DNA from: Candidatus Nitrospira allomarina
GTDB taxonomy: Bacteria; Nitrospirota; Nitrospiria; Nitrospirales; UBA8639
DNA: 64,000 bases
Assembly: GCF_032050975.1 (NCBI RefSeq)
Contig: NZ_CP116967.1
Span: 3,221,001-3,285,000, forward strand
Direction: 5' to 3'
Both the position numbers and the translations under genes were made by a program. Position 1 is the stretch's first letter, and each line of letters begins with the position of its first letter. Below the pieces are notes generated by a model. It was given only the letters and a program-made list of their open reading frames with translations, was not told where the DNA came from and did no database searches. This document shows, piece after piece, positions 39,298 to 47,211 of the stretch.

Positions 39298-40749
39298 ATG
39301 AAAAAGTTACCGATGGTAGAGTCTCTGCCTTCCCCGGACGGGTTTCATGAAGAATGTGCTGTCTTTGGAATTGCGGGATCGAAAGAAGCTGCGAATTTTA
39401 CGTACCTGGGCCTCTATGCCCTACAACATCGGGGGCAGGAAGGCTCAGGTATTGTTTCTTCCGATGGAGAGCAGTTCTTCCAAAAAAAAGGCCTAGGTCT
39501 TGTTGCTGATATTTATTCAAAAAAAACGTTACGCGAACTTCCGGGAACAAAGGCGATCGGGCACAACCGATATTCTACGGCAGGCAGTGGACAGTTGCAA
39601 AATGTTCAACCCTTGTCCGTCAACTTCGCGTTTGGCAATTTGGCGTTGGCCCACAATGGAAATTTAGTGAATGCCGGGGTGCTTCGAGGAGAACTCGAGG
39701 CCTATGGGGCTATTTTTCAATCGGACTCCGATAGCGAGGTCATCATTCACCTGGTTGCTCACTCCAAGGGAGATACAATTGTGAATCGGGTGATTGACGC
39801 ATTAAGTCTGGTTCGAGGGGCTTATTCCTTGGTGCTGTTGACAGATGATCAATTAATCGCCGCCCGGGATCCGTTTGGATTTCGCCCGCTGTGTTTAGGG
39901 CGGTATAAAAGCAGTTGGGTCGTGGCATCCGAGACGTGCGCCTTCGACCTGATTGATGCCAAGTTCGTCCGTGAAGTTGAACCGGGAGAAATTATTGTCA
40001 TTCAGGGTACCGAATTGACCTCCTATCATCCGTTTCTCCAACGTTCGCGTGCCCAATGTGTATTTGAATACGTCTATTTTGCGAGACCGGATTCGAAAAT
40101 TTTTGGGCCGAATGCCGTATATCCGGTTCGTAAAGCCTTTGGGCGTCAACTGGCTAAGGAGTGTCCAGCGGACGCAGACATGGTCATTCCTGTTCCGGAT
40201 TCCGGTGTTCCTGCCGCCTTGGGCTATGCCGAAGGCATGGGGTTACCGTTTGAGATCGGACTAACCCGAAATCACTATGTGGGACGGACCTTCATTGAGC
40301 CGCAACAAGCCATTCGCCATTTTGGCGTAAAGCTGAAACTGAATCCGGTCCCGGATGTCCTGGAAGGGAAACGGATTGTGGTTGTGGATGACTCCCTGGT
40401 TCGTGGCACCACCAGTCGGAAAATTGTCAAAATGCTTCGACAGGCCGGTGCTCGGGAAATTCATCTGCGCATCAGTTCTCCACCGGTCATTGCCCCATGT
40501 TATTATGGCATTGATACGCCGACTCAAAAAGAACTCATAGGATCAAATCTCACCATTGAAGAAATTCGTCGTTATGTGACGGCTGATAGTTTGGGGTACC
40601 TTAGTCTAGAAGGTATGTTGGCAATGGCTCCGGGCTTTTCCCATCATTATTGCAATGCCTGTTTTACTGATAACTATCCCATCATGTTGACCAAAGCCGA
40701 ACAACTGCAACTCGGATTATTTGAACCGGATCAACTTTCTCGCTCTTAA
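39298..40749 (+). CDS. purF: amidophosphoribosyltransferase (iron-sulfur, propeptide type)
   Basis: Makes phosphoribosylamine from PRPP and glutamine, the first purine-specific step. It is 483 residues. The nucleophile Cys lies at residue 20 in HEECAVFGI, so a propeptide of 19 residues is removed to expose it. The four cysteines known to hold a [4Fe-4S] cluster in the Bacillus subtilis enzyme all have counterparts: QCVFEYVYF, APCYYGIDTP and CNACFTDNYP (two). The PRPP-binding loop is VVVDDSLVRGTTSRK. PurF closes the purine run. Confidence 0.96.
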   Translation: MKKLPMVESLPSPDGFHEECAVFGIAGSKEAANFTYLGLYALQHRGQEGSGIVSSDGEQFFQKKGLGLVADIYSKKTLRELPGTKAIGHNRYSTAGSGQLQNVQPLSVNFAFGNLALAHNGNLVNAGVLRGELEAYGAIFQSDSDSEVIIHLVAHSKGDTIVNRVIDALSLVRGAYSLVLLTDDQLIAARDPFGFRPLCLGRYKSSWVVASETCAFDLIDAKFVREVEPGEIIVIQGTELTSYHPFLQRSRAQCVFEYVYFARPDSKIFGPNAVYPVRKAFGRQLAKECPADADMVIPVPDSGVPAALGYAEGMGLPFEIGLTRNHYVGRTFIEPQQAIRHFGVKLKLNPVPDVLEGKRIVVVDDSLVRGTTSRKIVKMLRQAGAREIHLRISSPPVIAPCYYGIDTPTQKELIGSNLTIEEIRRYVTADSLGYLSLEGMLAMAPGFSHHYCNACFTDNYPIMLTKAEQLQLGLFEPDQLSRS

Positions 40750-40839
40750 ATGTATTTCCCCTTTGTTGCCGCCCCAAAAATTCGTGTGTTAGGCTTTCAA
40801 GGAATTGAAGGTTCAATCTCTGGTTACAAGCCTTCGGAG

Positions 40840-40862
40840 GCACCATGAACAGGAGGAGCCTA
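40840..40862 (+). other. six-codon open frame overlapping the start of the redoxin gene
   Basis: GGAGG followed by ATGAACAGGAGGAGCCTATGA. A mini frame (Met-Asn-Arg-Arg-Ser-Leu-stop) has its own Shine-Dalgarno sequence, contains the next gene's AGGAGG as two Arg codons, and its TGA overlaps the next ATG. This could be a coupling peptide or chance. Confidence 0.35.
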
Positions 40863-41416
40863 TGAAAAGGAATATTCTTCAGGTATTGATCGTAATCATC
40901 TTAATACTGAGTGCCGGTTTTGTCGTACAGGCGGGAAGCTTCTTTAAAGTTGGGGAGTCCGCTCCTAATTTCTCACTGACAGGTCTGGATGGACAACCTC
41001 TCTCTCTTGACCAGTTTAAGGGTAAGGTGGTGGTTCTGGGACTCTTTCATATTTGCGAGCCGTGTTTAATCCAGAGCACTAATCTCCAGAGGGTACATGA
41101 TGCCATAAAAGACAAGCCTGTAGCGGTGATCGGAGTTAATTCATCTGGAGATTCGCTGGAAGATGTCCGGGAATTCCTACAAGGATTTCCCTTGAAAATT
41201 ACATATCCCTATCTTCTTGACCCCGAAAAGAAAACAGATAAACTCTATGGCGGGGGAAAATTTATTCCCAATGTGTATGTCATTGATCAAAATGGCCTGA
41301 TTCGTTGGCAGCGTGTTGGGAATTTCTTTACTGACGGTACATTAGCCGGACATGAAGCGATTCTTCAGGAAGTAGAGAAATTGTTGGAGGCACCGCCTGC
41401 ATCCTCGGCCATGTAG
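40862..41416 (+). CDS. TlpA-like thiol-disulfide redoxin, membrane-anchored or exported
   Basis: From the ATG at 40862, preceded by AGGAGG, the protein has 184 residues. Residues 5-23 form a hydrophobic signal or anchor. The redoxin/AhpC-TSA fold follows with GESAPNFSLTGLDGQPLSL and the active-site motif HICEPC, where thioredoxins have WCGPC. The later YPYLLDPEKKTDKLYGG and FIPNVYVIDQNGLIRW are family features. Its role is probably disulfide exchange or cytochrome maturation in the periplasm. The substrate is not evident. Confidence 0.85.
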   Translation: MKRNILQVLIVIILILSAGFVVQAGSFFKVGESAPNFSLTGLDGQPLSLDQFKGKVVVLGLFHICEPCLIQSTNLQRVHDAIKDKPVAVIGVNSSGDSLEDVREFLQGFPLKITYPYLLDPEKKTDKLYGGGKFIPNVYVIDQNGLIRWQRVGNFFTDGTLAGHEAILQEVEKLLEAPPASSAM

Positions 41417-41463
41417 GTCGAGGACTACTTTTTTCACATTCTTGACCCGAACGTTAGGGCACT

Positions 41464-41703
41464 ATGGACGAACTAGAAGACGGAAAACAAAAATTTCTTG
41501 AGATCGTGAAATCTCTTGATGCGGGCGTTGAGGTCGTTATTCCCACCACTCCTTCGCGCAGTCTTTTACTCATTTCCCTTACTAAAGGCTCCAATCGTAA
41601 ATTTATTACGGTCCATGAGGATGACATGTTGGATCTTCCAGAAGAACCAGGGGTCCAGGCCAAAACCACAGCCCTTCTCCAAGAAACACTGGAAACCTTA
41701 TGA
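41464..41703 (+). CDS. small hypothetical protein, translationally coupled to next gene
   Basis: A 79-residue protein with a helical N terminus (MDELEDGKQKFLEIVKSL), a short beta hairpin around GVEVVIPTTPSRSLLLISLT and an acidic end. I recognise no family. The stop overlaps the next start (ATGA), so the two products are probably made together. AGGG lies upstream of the ATG. Confidence 0.6.
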   Translation: MDELEDGKQKFLEIVKSLDAGVEVVIPTTPSRSLLLISLTKGSNRKFITVHEDDMLDLPEEPGVQAKTTALLQETLETL

Positions 41704-42299
41704 AAACCATTCTGCCCAATATTTCTGAATGGTCCTGGTTCTCTGAGGAAAAACAGCTTAATTTTAACGGTCATTTATTGGCCGTGGGGGAACATCGAAT
41801 ATTAGTCGACCCACCTCCCATGAATGACAGTGATAGGGCCATGACGCAGCGGGGAGGGGCTCTAGATTATATAATCTTGACCAATCGAGACCATGAACGG
41901 GAAGCAGCCAATTTCCGGAAAATGTTTAACTGTCAGGTAATGGCGCCGGAATTAGATGCCAAGGAGATGACCCTTCCCGTTGATAAAACCTTTAAAGATG
42001 GGGAATTGCTTCCAGGGGGAATTTGGGTTGTTCAGCTTTCGCATCAAAAATCTCCAGGAGAAAGTGCGTTATTTTTGCAGCAGGGTCAAGGGATACTTAT
42101 TGTGGGAGATGGAATTATTGGAGATCCTCCAGGTTCGCTCCGGCTTCTGCCTTCGGAAAAATATGTTGATATTGTTCAAGCCCGCGGCAGTCTTCGTCGA
42201 TTATTAAAGTATACCTTTGATAGCCTCCTGGTGGGAGATGGAACATCCCTGCTAACCGGAGCCAAGCCTGCACTTGAACAATTATTGGCAAATGAATGA
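41700..42299 (+). CDS. degenerate metallo-beta-lactamase-fold protein
   Basis: A 199-residue protein of metallo-beta-lactamase-like shape: HRILVDPPPMNDSD near residue 32, then ILTNRDHERE near residue 59 (the HxHxDH metal motif keeps only DH), then LSHQKSPGESALFL and GQGILIVGDGIIGDPPG (where HTPG and GD usually sit). The loss of several histidines suggests it binds at most one metal or acts without one. Its function is unknown. Its start overlaps the previous gene and the TPR gene follows after 63 bases. Confidence 0.7.
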   Translation: MKTILPNISEWSWFSEEKQLNFNGHLLAVGEHRILVDPPPMNDSDRAMTQRGGALDYIILTNRDHEREAANFRKMFNCQVMAPELDAKEMTLPVDKTFKDGELLPGGIWVVQLSHQKSPGESALFLQQGQGILIVGDGIIGDPPGSLRLLPSEKYVDIVQARGSLRRLLKYTFDSLLVGDGTSLLTGAKPALEQLLANE

Positions 42300-42362
42300 A
42301 TGGAAAACCTCAAAATGGCCTGCAAGGTTTTTCATCCGCACTGTGACCACACGTGAGCACCC

Positions 42363-43166
42363 ATGGCCTGGTCTCAATCCGCCAATCTCAACTCTTTAGG
42401 CAATCGCCATTTTTCCAAAGGTTTTTATACCGAGGCTTTTCAATGTTATGCGCAAGCACTAGAAGTTGATCGTCAAAATGGAGACCAACGGTCGTTGGCC
42501 ACCACACTGGGCAATTTGGGTAACATTTGCGCCGTGAGTGGTCGTCGGGAACAAGCCAGAGCCTATTATAGTGAGGTGTTAGAGCTGCAAAAAATTCTGG
42601 GTGATGAACGGGGGATTAGTACGACTTTAGCCAATTTGGGTAACCTGTCGGCCGATGCTGGCGAATGGGAACGCGCCCGGGCGTATTATCTTGAAGCTTT
42701 GGATTTAATGAATCAGTTGTCCGACTATGCCGGAAAGGCAGTGTTACTCTCCGATTTGGGATTAGTCGCGAGGGAAACGGGCAAGGAAGAGGATGCGCTC
42801 GCCTTTTACCAGGAATCCTTGATCTTAATGCGTCGGGTCGGGAATGAGGCCGGACAATCCGATGTCTTTCGTATGATGGCACGGTTATATTTAAGTCAAC
42901 GACGATTTGAGGAGGCGCAATCCTGTATCTTGACCAGCCTGGATGTTGCCAGACGGTTGAAAGATGAACTGCGAATGGGCGGTGCCTGGTATGTTCTTGC
43001 CAGTTGCCATGAAGCCCAAGGTCAATGGAGCCAAGCCGTGCATTACTTACAAAAAGTTGTACGCATAGACCAAAAATATCAACTGCCAAAACTCAACGAA
43101 AATACACAGCGACTACGGGCTTTAGAATTCCAGCTGAGCGCCAGAACTGGAACAACTCATGAGTGA
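42363..43166 (+). CDS. TPR repeat protein
   Basis: A 267-residue soluble protein built of about five to six tetratricopeptide repeats, 34-40 residues each, such as TLGNLGNICAVSGRREQARA and TLANLGNLSADAGEWERARA. TPR arrays mediate protein-protein contacts. There is no signal peptide. It overlaps the next gene by 8 bases, suggesting a shared role with the 146-residue protein. Confidence 0.85.
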   Translation: MAWSQSANLNSLGNRHFSKGFYTEAFQCYAQALEVDRQNGDQRSLATTLGNLGNICAVSGRREQARAYYSEVLELQKILGDERGISTTLANLGNLSADAGEWERARAYYLEALDLMNQLSDYAGKAVLLSDLGLVARETGKEEDALAFYQESLILMRRVGNEAGQSDVFRMMARLYLSQRRFEEAQSCILTSLDVARRLKDELRMGGAWYVLASCHEAQGQWSQAVHYLQKVVRIDQKYQLPKLNENTQRLRALEFQLSARTGTTHE

Positions 43167-43599
43167 GTCTTGCACTCCTTCAACTCTATGGCCTGATGCC
43201 AAAATTTATCTTGTGGATGAAATTCACGGGTGGATGGATATCGATGCTATGGAAGCTTTAACCCTTCCCTTACCGGACGAGGACTGGTTGCTTGAAATTA
43301 CTGCCGACGGCAAGCTGGTGTGCATGGCGGGATACGACCTGGAGGATATGAAAAGCATGCTGTCGGATGGGACGCCAGAGGATTTAGGAACCGACGAACT
43401 TGCCAAACAAGCCAAATTTTACCTACAACAGACTGTTTCCAAATACCGGCCAAAGCTCATGCGTCTCGGTTTCACCGAACGGATTGAGATGAATGAGTCG
43501 CATGTGGCCGCTTACTATGAACGCCCGGTGGACTTCGGAGACCTTGCTGACCTCCATCAACAAATCAAGACCTGTCTGACATGGTTCTCAACGCACTAA
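43159..43599 (+). CDS. hypothetical protein coupled to the TPR gene
   Basis: A 146-residue acidic protein without signal peptide or membrane segment. The centre (DEDWLLEITADGKLVCMAGY) looks like a beta-sheet domain and the end (LADLHQQIKTCLTWFSTH) is helical. I recognise no family. Its ATG lies 8 bases inside the TPR gene. Confidence 0.6.
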   Translation: MSESCTPSTLWPDAKIYLVDEIHGWMDIDAMEALTLPLPDEDWLLEITADGKLVCMAGYDLEDMKSMLSDGTPEDLGTDELAKQAKFYLQQTVSKYRPKLMRLGFTERIEMNESHVAAYYERPVDFGDLADLHQQIKTCLTWFSTH

Positions 43600-43651
43600 C
43601 TACATATCCGATTCGCACAGCGAGCCATTCACTCAGATTAGCCAAATCTCT

Positions 43652-44677
43652 GTGAAACCGATTCCAATTTCCATTAAATCCTTCAAGCAATTTCGAGAGG
43701 CCGTGTATGCCTTTCGATTGCCAAGAATTATTTTCTCAGCATTAGATTTAAATTTATTTACGAAGATGAATGATCGGGTTTGGACGATTCCGGAGTTAGC
43801 CAAACGAGTACGGGTGAGCCAACGTGGACTCGCAATCTTGTGCCGGAATCTTGCCAGTGTCGGATTATTGGTCAAGTCACAATCAGGATACCGTCTTGCT
43901 CCGTTTTCCAAACGCTATCTCCAGGAATCCAGCAGGGACTTTCAAGGAGACTATCTGGCGCTCATGCAGCGTCAATGGAGCGAATGGTCTCATTTAACGG
44001 AAGTGATTCGTGTCGGTCAGCCACTGGACAGCCAGGAACCGGAAACCACGGAATATCGACGATCGTTTTCCTGGGCCATGCATCACCGGTCGATCCAACC
44101 GGCCAGGGAGGTTGCCCAACAGATTTCTCTGAAGGCGGATCGCACCCTACTGGATTTAGGCGGGGGACCTGGCACCTATGCTCTGGCCTTCTTAGCGCAA
44201 AATCCAACACTTCACGTTACAGTGATGGATAGGCCTGCCGCTCTGGACGTCGCGCGTACGCTGGCGGAACAGTCTTCTTTGGGTAGTCGCTTGACCTATC
44301 AAGCTGGTGATTTTTTAACAGCACGCATCTCAGGAACCTATGATGTTGTCTGGTATTCCAATGTCCTTCATATCTATTCTCCTGCAGACAACTTGAAAAT
44401 TTTCAAAAAAATTAAACGAATTCTCAATCCTGGTGGACGGCTGCTCATTCAAGATACCTTTTTGCAGGATCCAAACGAACTTCAGCCCCTTGAAGCCAAT
44501 CTCTTTGCCGTCTCCATGTTGCTCTATACCCAACGGGGCAACACCTATTCCGTGCGAAATGTTCGAGAGTGGCTTCAAAGAGCTGGACTCACTCATTCAC
44601 GGCTTCTTCATCTGAAAAAGGGAACAGGGGATTGGGAGGGTCAATTGGTTGAAGGACGCCTTCCGCGTTCTGGATAG
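43652..44677 (+). CDS. SAM-dependent O-methyltransferase-like protein
   Basis: A 341-residue class I methyltransferase with the layout of the caffeate/hydroxyneurosporene O-methyltransferase family. An N-terminal winged-helix dimerisation domain (TIPELAKRVRVSQRGLAILCRNLASVGLL) is followed by a SAM-binding domain with motif I LLDLGGGPGTYALAF, VTVMDRP, and LLIQDTFL. It starts with GTG and lacks a clear Shine-Dalgarno sequence. The substrate is unknown. It is the last of a plus-strand run from 40862. Confidence 0.82.
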   Translation: MKPIPISIKSFKQFREAVYAFRLPRIIFSALDLNLFTKMNDRVWTIPELAKRVRVSQRGLAILCRNLASVGLLVKSQSGYRLAPFSKRYLQESSRDFQGDYLALMQRQWSEWSHLTEVIRVGQPLDSQEPETTEYRRSFSWAMHHRSIQPAREVAQQISLKADRTLLDLGGGPGTYALAFLAQNPTLHVTVMDRPAALDVARTLAEQSSLGSRLTYQAGDFLTARISGTYDVVWYSNVLHIYSPADNLKIFKKIKRILNPGGRLLIQDTFLQDPNELQPLEANLFAVSMLLYTQRGNTYSVRNVREWLQRAGLTHSRLLHLKKGTGDWEGQLVEGRLPRSG

Positions 44678-44778
44678 CCGTTCTGTATATCCATTCATAT
44701 CCCAATTCCTTATGGCCTATAAAGCGTGAATATGCCTTGATTCAGAGTCCTTCCCTCTCGTAATTTTATAGGGGTGTT

Positions 44779-46959
44779 TCAATCAAGATTGGGGAGTTCG
44801 GACGTTGGGGACACACTCTGGGCTGGAGAAACTGATGTGGGTGCTGGAGAACTTGGGAGATTCACAAGAAACGTGGTTCCCCCTCCTTTCACACTTTGGA
44901 CCTCAATACTTCCCCGATGTTCTTGAATGATTTGATGGGCAATGGCCAATCCTAAACCTGTTCCCTCATGTTCCTGACTCAAGTGCTTTGTGGTGAAAAA
45001 AGGATCAAATATATGGTCGATGTCTTCCGGATTTATCCCTTTCCCAGTATCGTGTATGTCCACCTGCACCCAACCCTGAGCCACACCTGATCCAATCTTT
45101 CGAGTCCGCACCGTTAACACCCCACCCTCCGGGAGCATGGCTTCCACGGCATTAAACAACAGATTGAGGAACACCTGCTTCAATTGCTGCCGATCGGCAA
45201 ATACCTTTGGCAACCCATGAGCCAAATCTGTCTCGACAACAATTAATTCATGAGAGGGTCGAATTCTGAGGGTATACAGACAGGATTCCACAATATCATT
45301 GAGATCTTCTTCCTTGAGAAACGGTTCGATGGGTTTGGCATAATCCAAGATCTCTCGAGTGAGCCGCTCAATTCGAAACACATCTTCTTTGACGACCTTA
45401 CTGAATCGAACCAGAAACTGTTCATCATCCTTTCGTTCAGGTGCCAGATCCACAAAGGCTTTAATCGAGGTCAAGGGATTTCTAATTTCGTGAGCCAATC
45501 CGCCGGCCATGGTCTCCAGAGAACGAAGGCGATCCGTTCGACGAACTAACGATTGGGAGCGCTTGAGCTCTTCATAAAGCAAGGCATTGTCTAACGCTAC
45601 GGACGCTTCTTGGGATAAGGTTGTTAATAAATTCAAATCCTGGGTCGTGTACCCCCCTCCACTTTTTGTATTAGGTCCAAACACACAAAAACCTAATAGC
45701 CGGGTTTTGTTAACCAAGGGCAAACAAACTTCTGTTCCAATATGGGCGAGCTGCGCGATGACGGCTTCCGAGTCGGAGTTGATGGTAGAGAGTTCCAATT
45801 CATGGATGACAAAACAGGACGTGCCTTGTCTCCACATTTCGAGCAACGTAGGCGTTTTATGCAAATAGAGAACTGGAAGATCTGTGGTGGATTTTCCAAA
45901 GCTGGATACCGGTCGATAATCCTGACTGCTGGAGCTTCGTAAATATAAAACTCCCCATTGCAATCCTAATGTGGGACAAATGGATTCCACGATAGTTGCC
46001 GTCAAATCTTTTAATTCCAAGATGGAGAGGAGGGACTTAGAGAAATGTACCACAGTTTCATGTCGATTATATCGTTCCTTGAACAGTGATTTCGTGATTA
46101 ATGTTTTTGCTTCCCGCTTCAAGGAGGACGCTCCAAGCACCAAGATGAGCAACACGGTAAGTTCTACAAAAGAATAGGCGATATTAATTTGTCCAAAATA
46201 CAGACTCTGGCCAAGGAGGAGGATCGGATAGGCAGGGAAAGCCACGAGTGCCAACAAGAGGCCTCCCGTGATGCTTCTTTCAACAGCCGTCCCGAGATCC
46301 ATGAGTCTGTATCGTAGGAGCGTATAGGCGACGACCGACGTATAAACCGTCAGTAGGATTGTGCCGTTTGGTGGGATTTCAATTCCATACCAGAGCGGAA
46401 AAGTCGTCATTCCCCCTAAGTATGCAATGACTGATCCGATAGTGAGAAGGAAAAATCGGGAACGTTCAGGACCAGTTCTGGTCCGAGCTCCCCGATAAAG
46501 CAACCACGTGCCATAAATAGTCGATAAGCCAAATCCCAGGAGATAGACATGAAAAAAGGGACCGGGTTTCGGCCAAAATGGAAAATCACCGACATGATGG
46601 ACATCAGCCACGAAATAGGTGGTAAAATTCGCGCCGAAATAAATAAGACTTGCTCCCCATCCAAAACGGATAATCCATCTGTTTGCTTCCACATCATCCA
46701 ATAAGGTCAGGACGTGCCACAGGTAGGCTGGGGGAAGAAAAATGGCTCCGGCCATTAACAATCGAACAAAGAGCAGGGCAAGGTCGTGAGTGGAGGAAAG
46801 GTGCCATGCGCAATACCCGTATCCCCAAATGGCGGCAGCTAAACAATACAGGGCATAGGCTTGATGCTTGGAGCTATGAGGATTTTTGGCATAGACAATA
46901 AGGCCGGAGGCTGTGGCGGCCAGACCATTCAGGAGTCCGCTGAAGGCGTAAAAATTCAC
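44779..46959 (-). CDS. 7TM-GAF histidine kinase
   Basis: A 726-residue membrane sensor kinase. Residues 1-220 form about seven transmembrane helices of the 7TM histidine kinase N-terminal type. Two further helices lie at residues 230-280. A GAF-like domain follows at 300-460. The HisKA dimerisation helix carries the phospho-accepting His490 in GGLAHEIRNPLTSIK. The ATPase domain has NLLFNAVEAM, DTGKGI and GTGLGLAIAHQII. The tail is Ser/Pro-rich. The start codon is GTG. No response regulator is adjacent, so its partner lies elsewhere or the kinase feeds a shared regulator. Confidence 0.88.
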   Translation of the reverse strand: MNFYAFSGLLNGLAATASGLIVYAKNPHSSKHQAYALYCLAAAIWGYGYCAWHLSSTHDLALLFVRLLMAGAIFLPPAYLWHVLTLLDDVEANRWIIRFGWGASLIYFGANFTTYFVADVHHVGDFPFWPKPGPFFHVYLLGFGLSTIYGTWLLYRGARTRTGPERSRFFLLTIGSVIAYLGGMTTFPLWYGIEIPPNGTILLTVYTSVVAYTLLRYRLMDLGTAVERSITGGLLLALVAFPAYPILLLGQSLYFGQINIAYSFVELTVLLILVLGASSLKREAKTLITKSLFKERYNRHETVVHFSKSLLSILELKDLTATIVESICPTLGLQWGVLYLRSSSSQDYRPVSSFGKSTTDLPVLYLHKTPTLLEMWRQGTSCFVIHELELSTINSDSEAVIAQLAHIGTEVCLPLVNKTRLLGFCVFGPNTKSGGGYTTQDLNLLTTLSQEASVALDNALLYEELKRSQSLVRRTDRLRSLETMAGGLAHEIRNPLTSIKAFVDLAPERKDDEQFLVRFSKVVKEDVFRIERLTREILDYAKPIEPFLKEEDLNDIVESCLYTLRIRPSHELIVVETDLAHGLPKVFADRQQLKQVFLNLLFNAVEAMLPEGGVLTVRTRKIGSGVAQGWVQVDIHDTGKGINPEDIDHIFDPFFTTKHLSQEHEGTGLGLAIAHQIIQEHRGSIEVQSVKGGGTTFLVNLPSSPAPTSVSPAQSVSPTSELPNLD

Positions 46960-46984
46960 GTCTAAAACAATGACAGATGAGAGA

Positions 46985-47146
46985 TTACCCTAGAATCATT
47001 GGCTCTGACATCTTTGAAGGCTTATTGGACAATAAATGCAGGCAGAAGTCAAAAGAGTGAAGTTCAGAAATGTCGTCGGGGGATGTCTCTTCTTTATACT
47101 TCCATGAACGACACTCTTCTGTACAATCAAAGGCCGTCATTGTCAT
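46985..47146 (-). CDS. possible small protein between kinase and hydrolase genes
   Basis: A 53-codon frame from the ATG at 47146 (MTMTAFDCTEECRSWKYKEE...) to 46985. It has three cysteines and an acidic start. There is no good Shine-Dalgarno sequence and no recognisable family, so this is a weak candidate. It lies in the spacer between the fusion gene and the kinase gene on the same strand. Confidence 0.25.
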   Translation of the reverse strand: MTMTAFDCTEECRSWKYKEETSPDDISELHSFDFCLHLLSNKPSKMSEPMILG

Positions 47147-47211
47147 ACTGAGGTCATATCCACGCCATGCGGTTCTCCTAAAAAATATTTGATAGATAGA
47201 AAGGGGCGATC

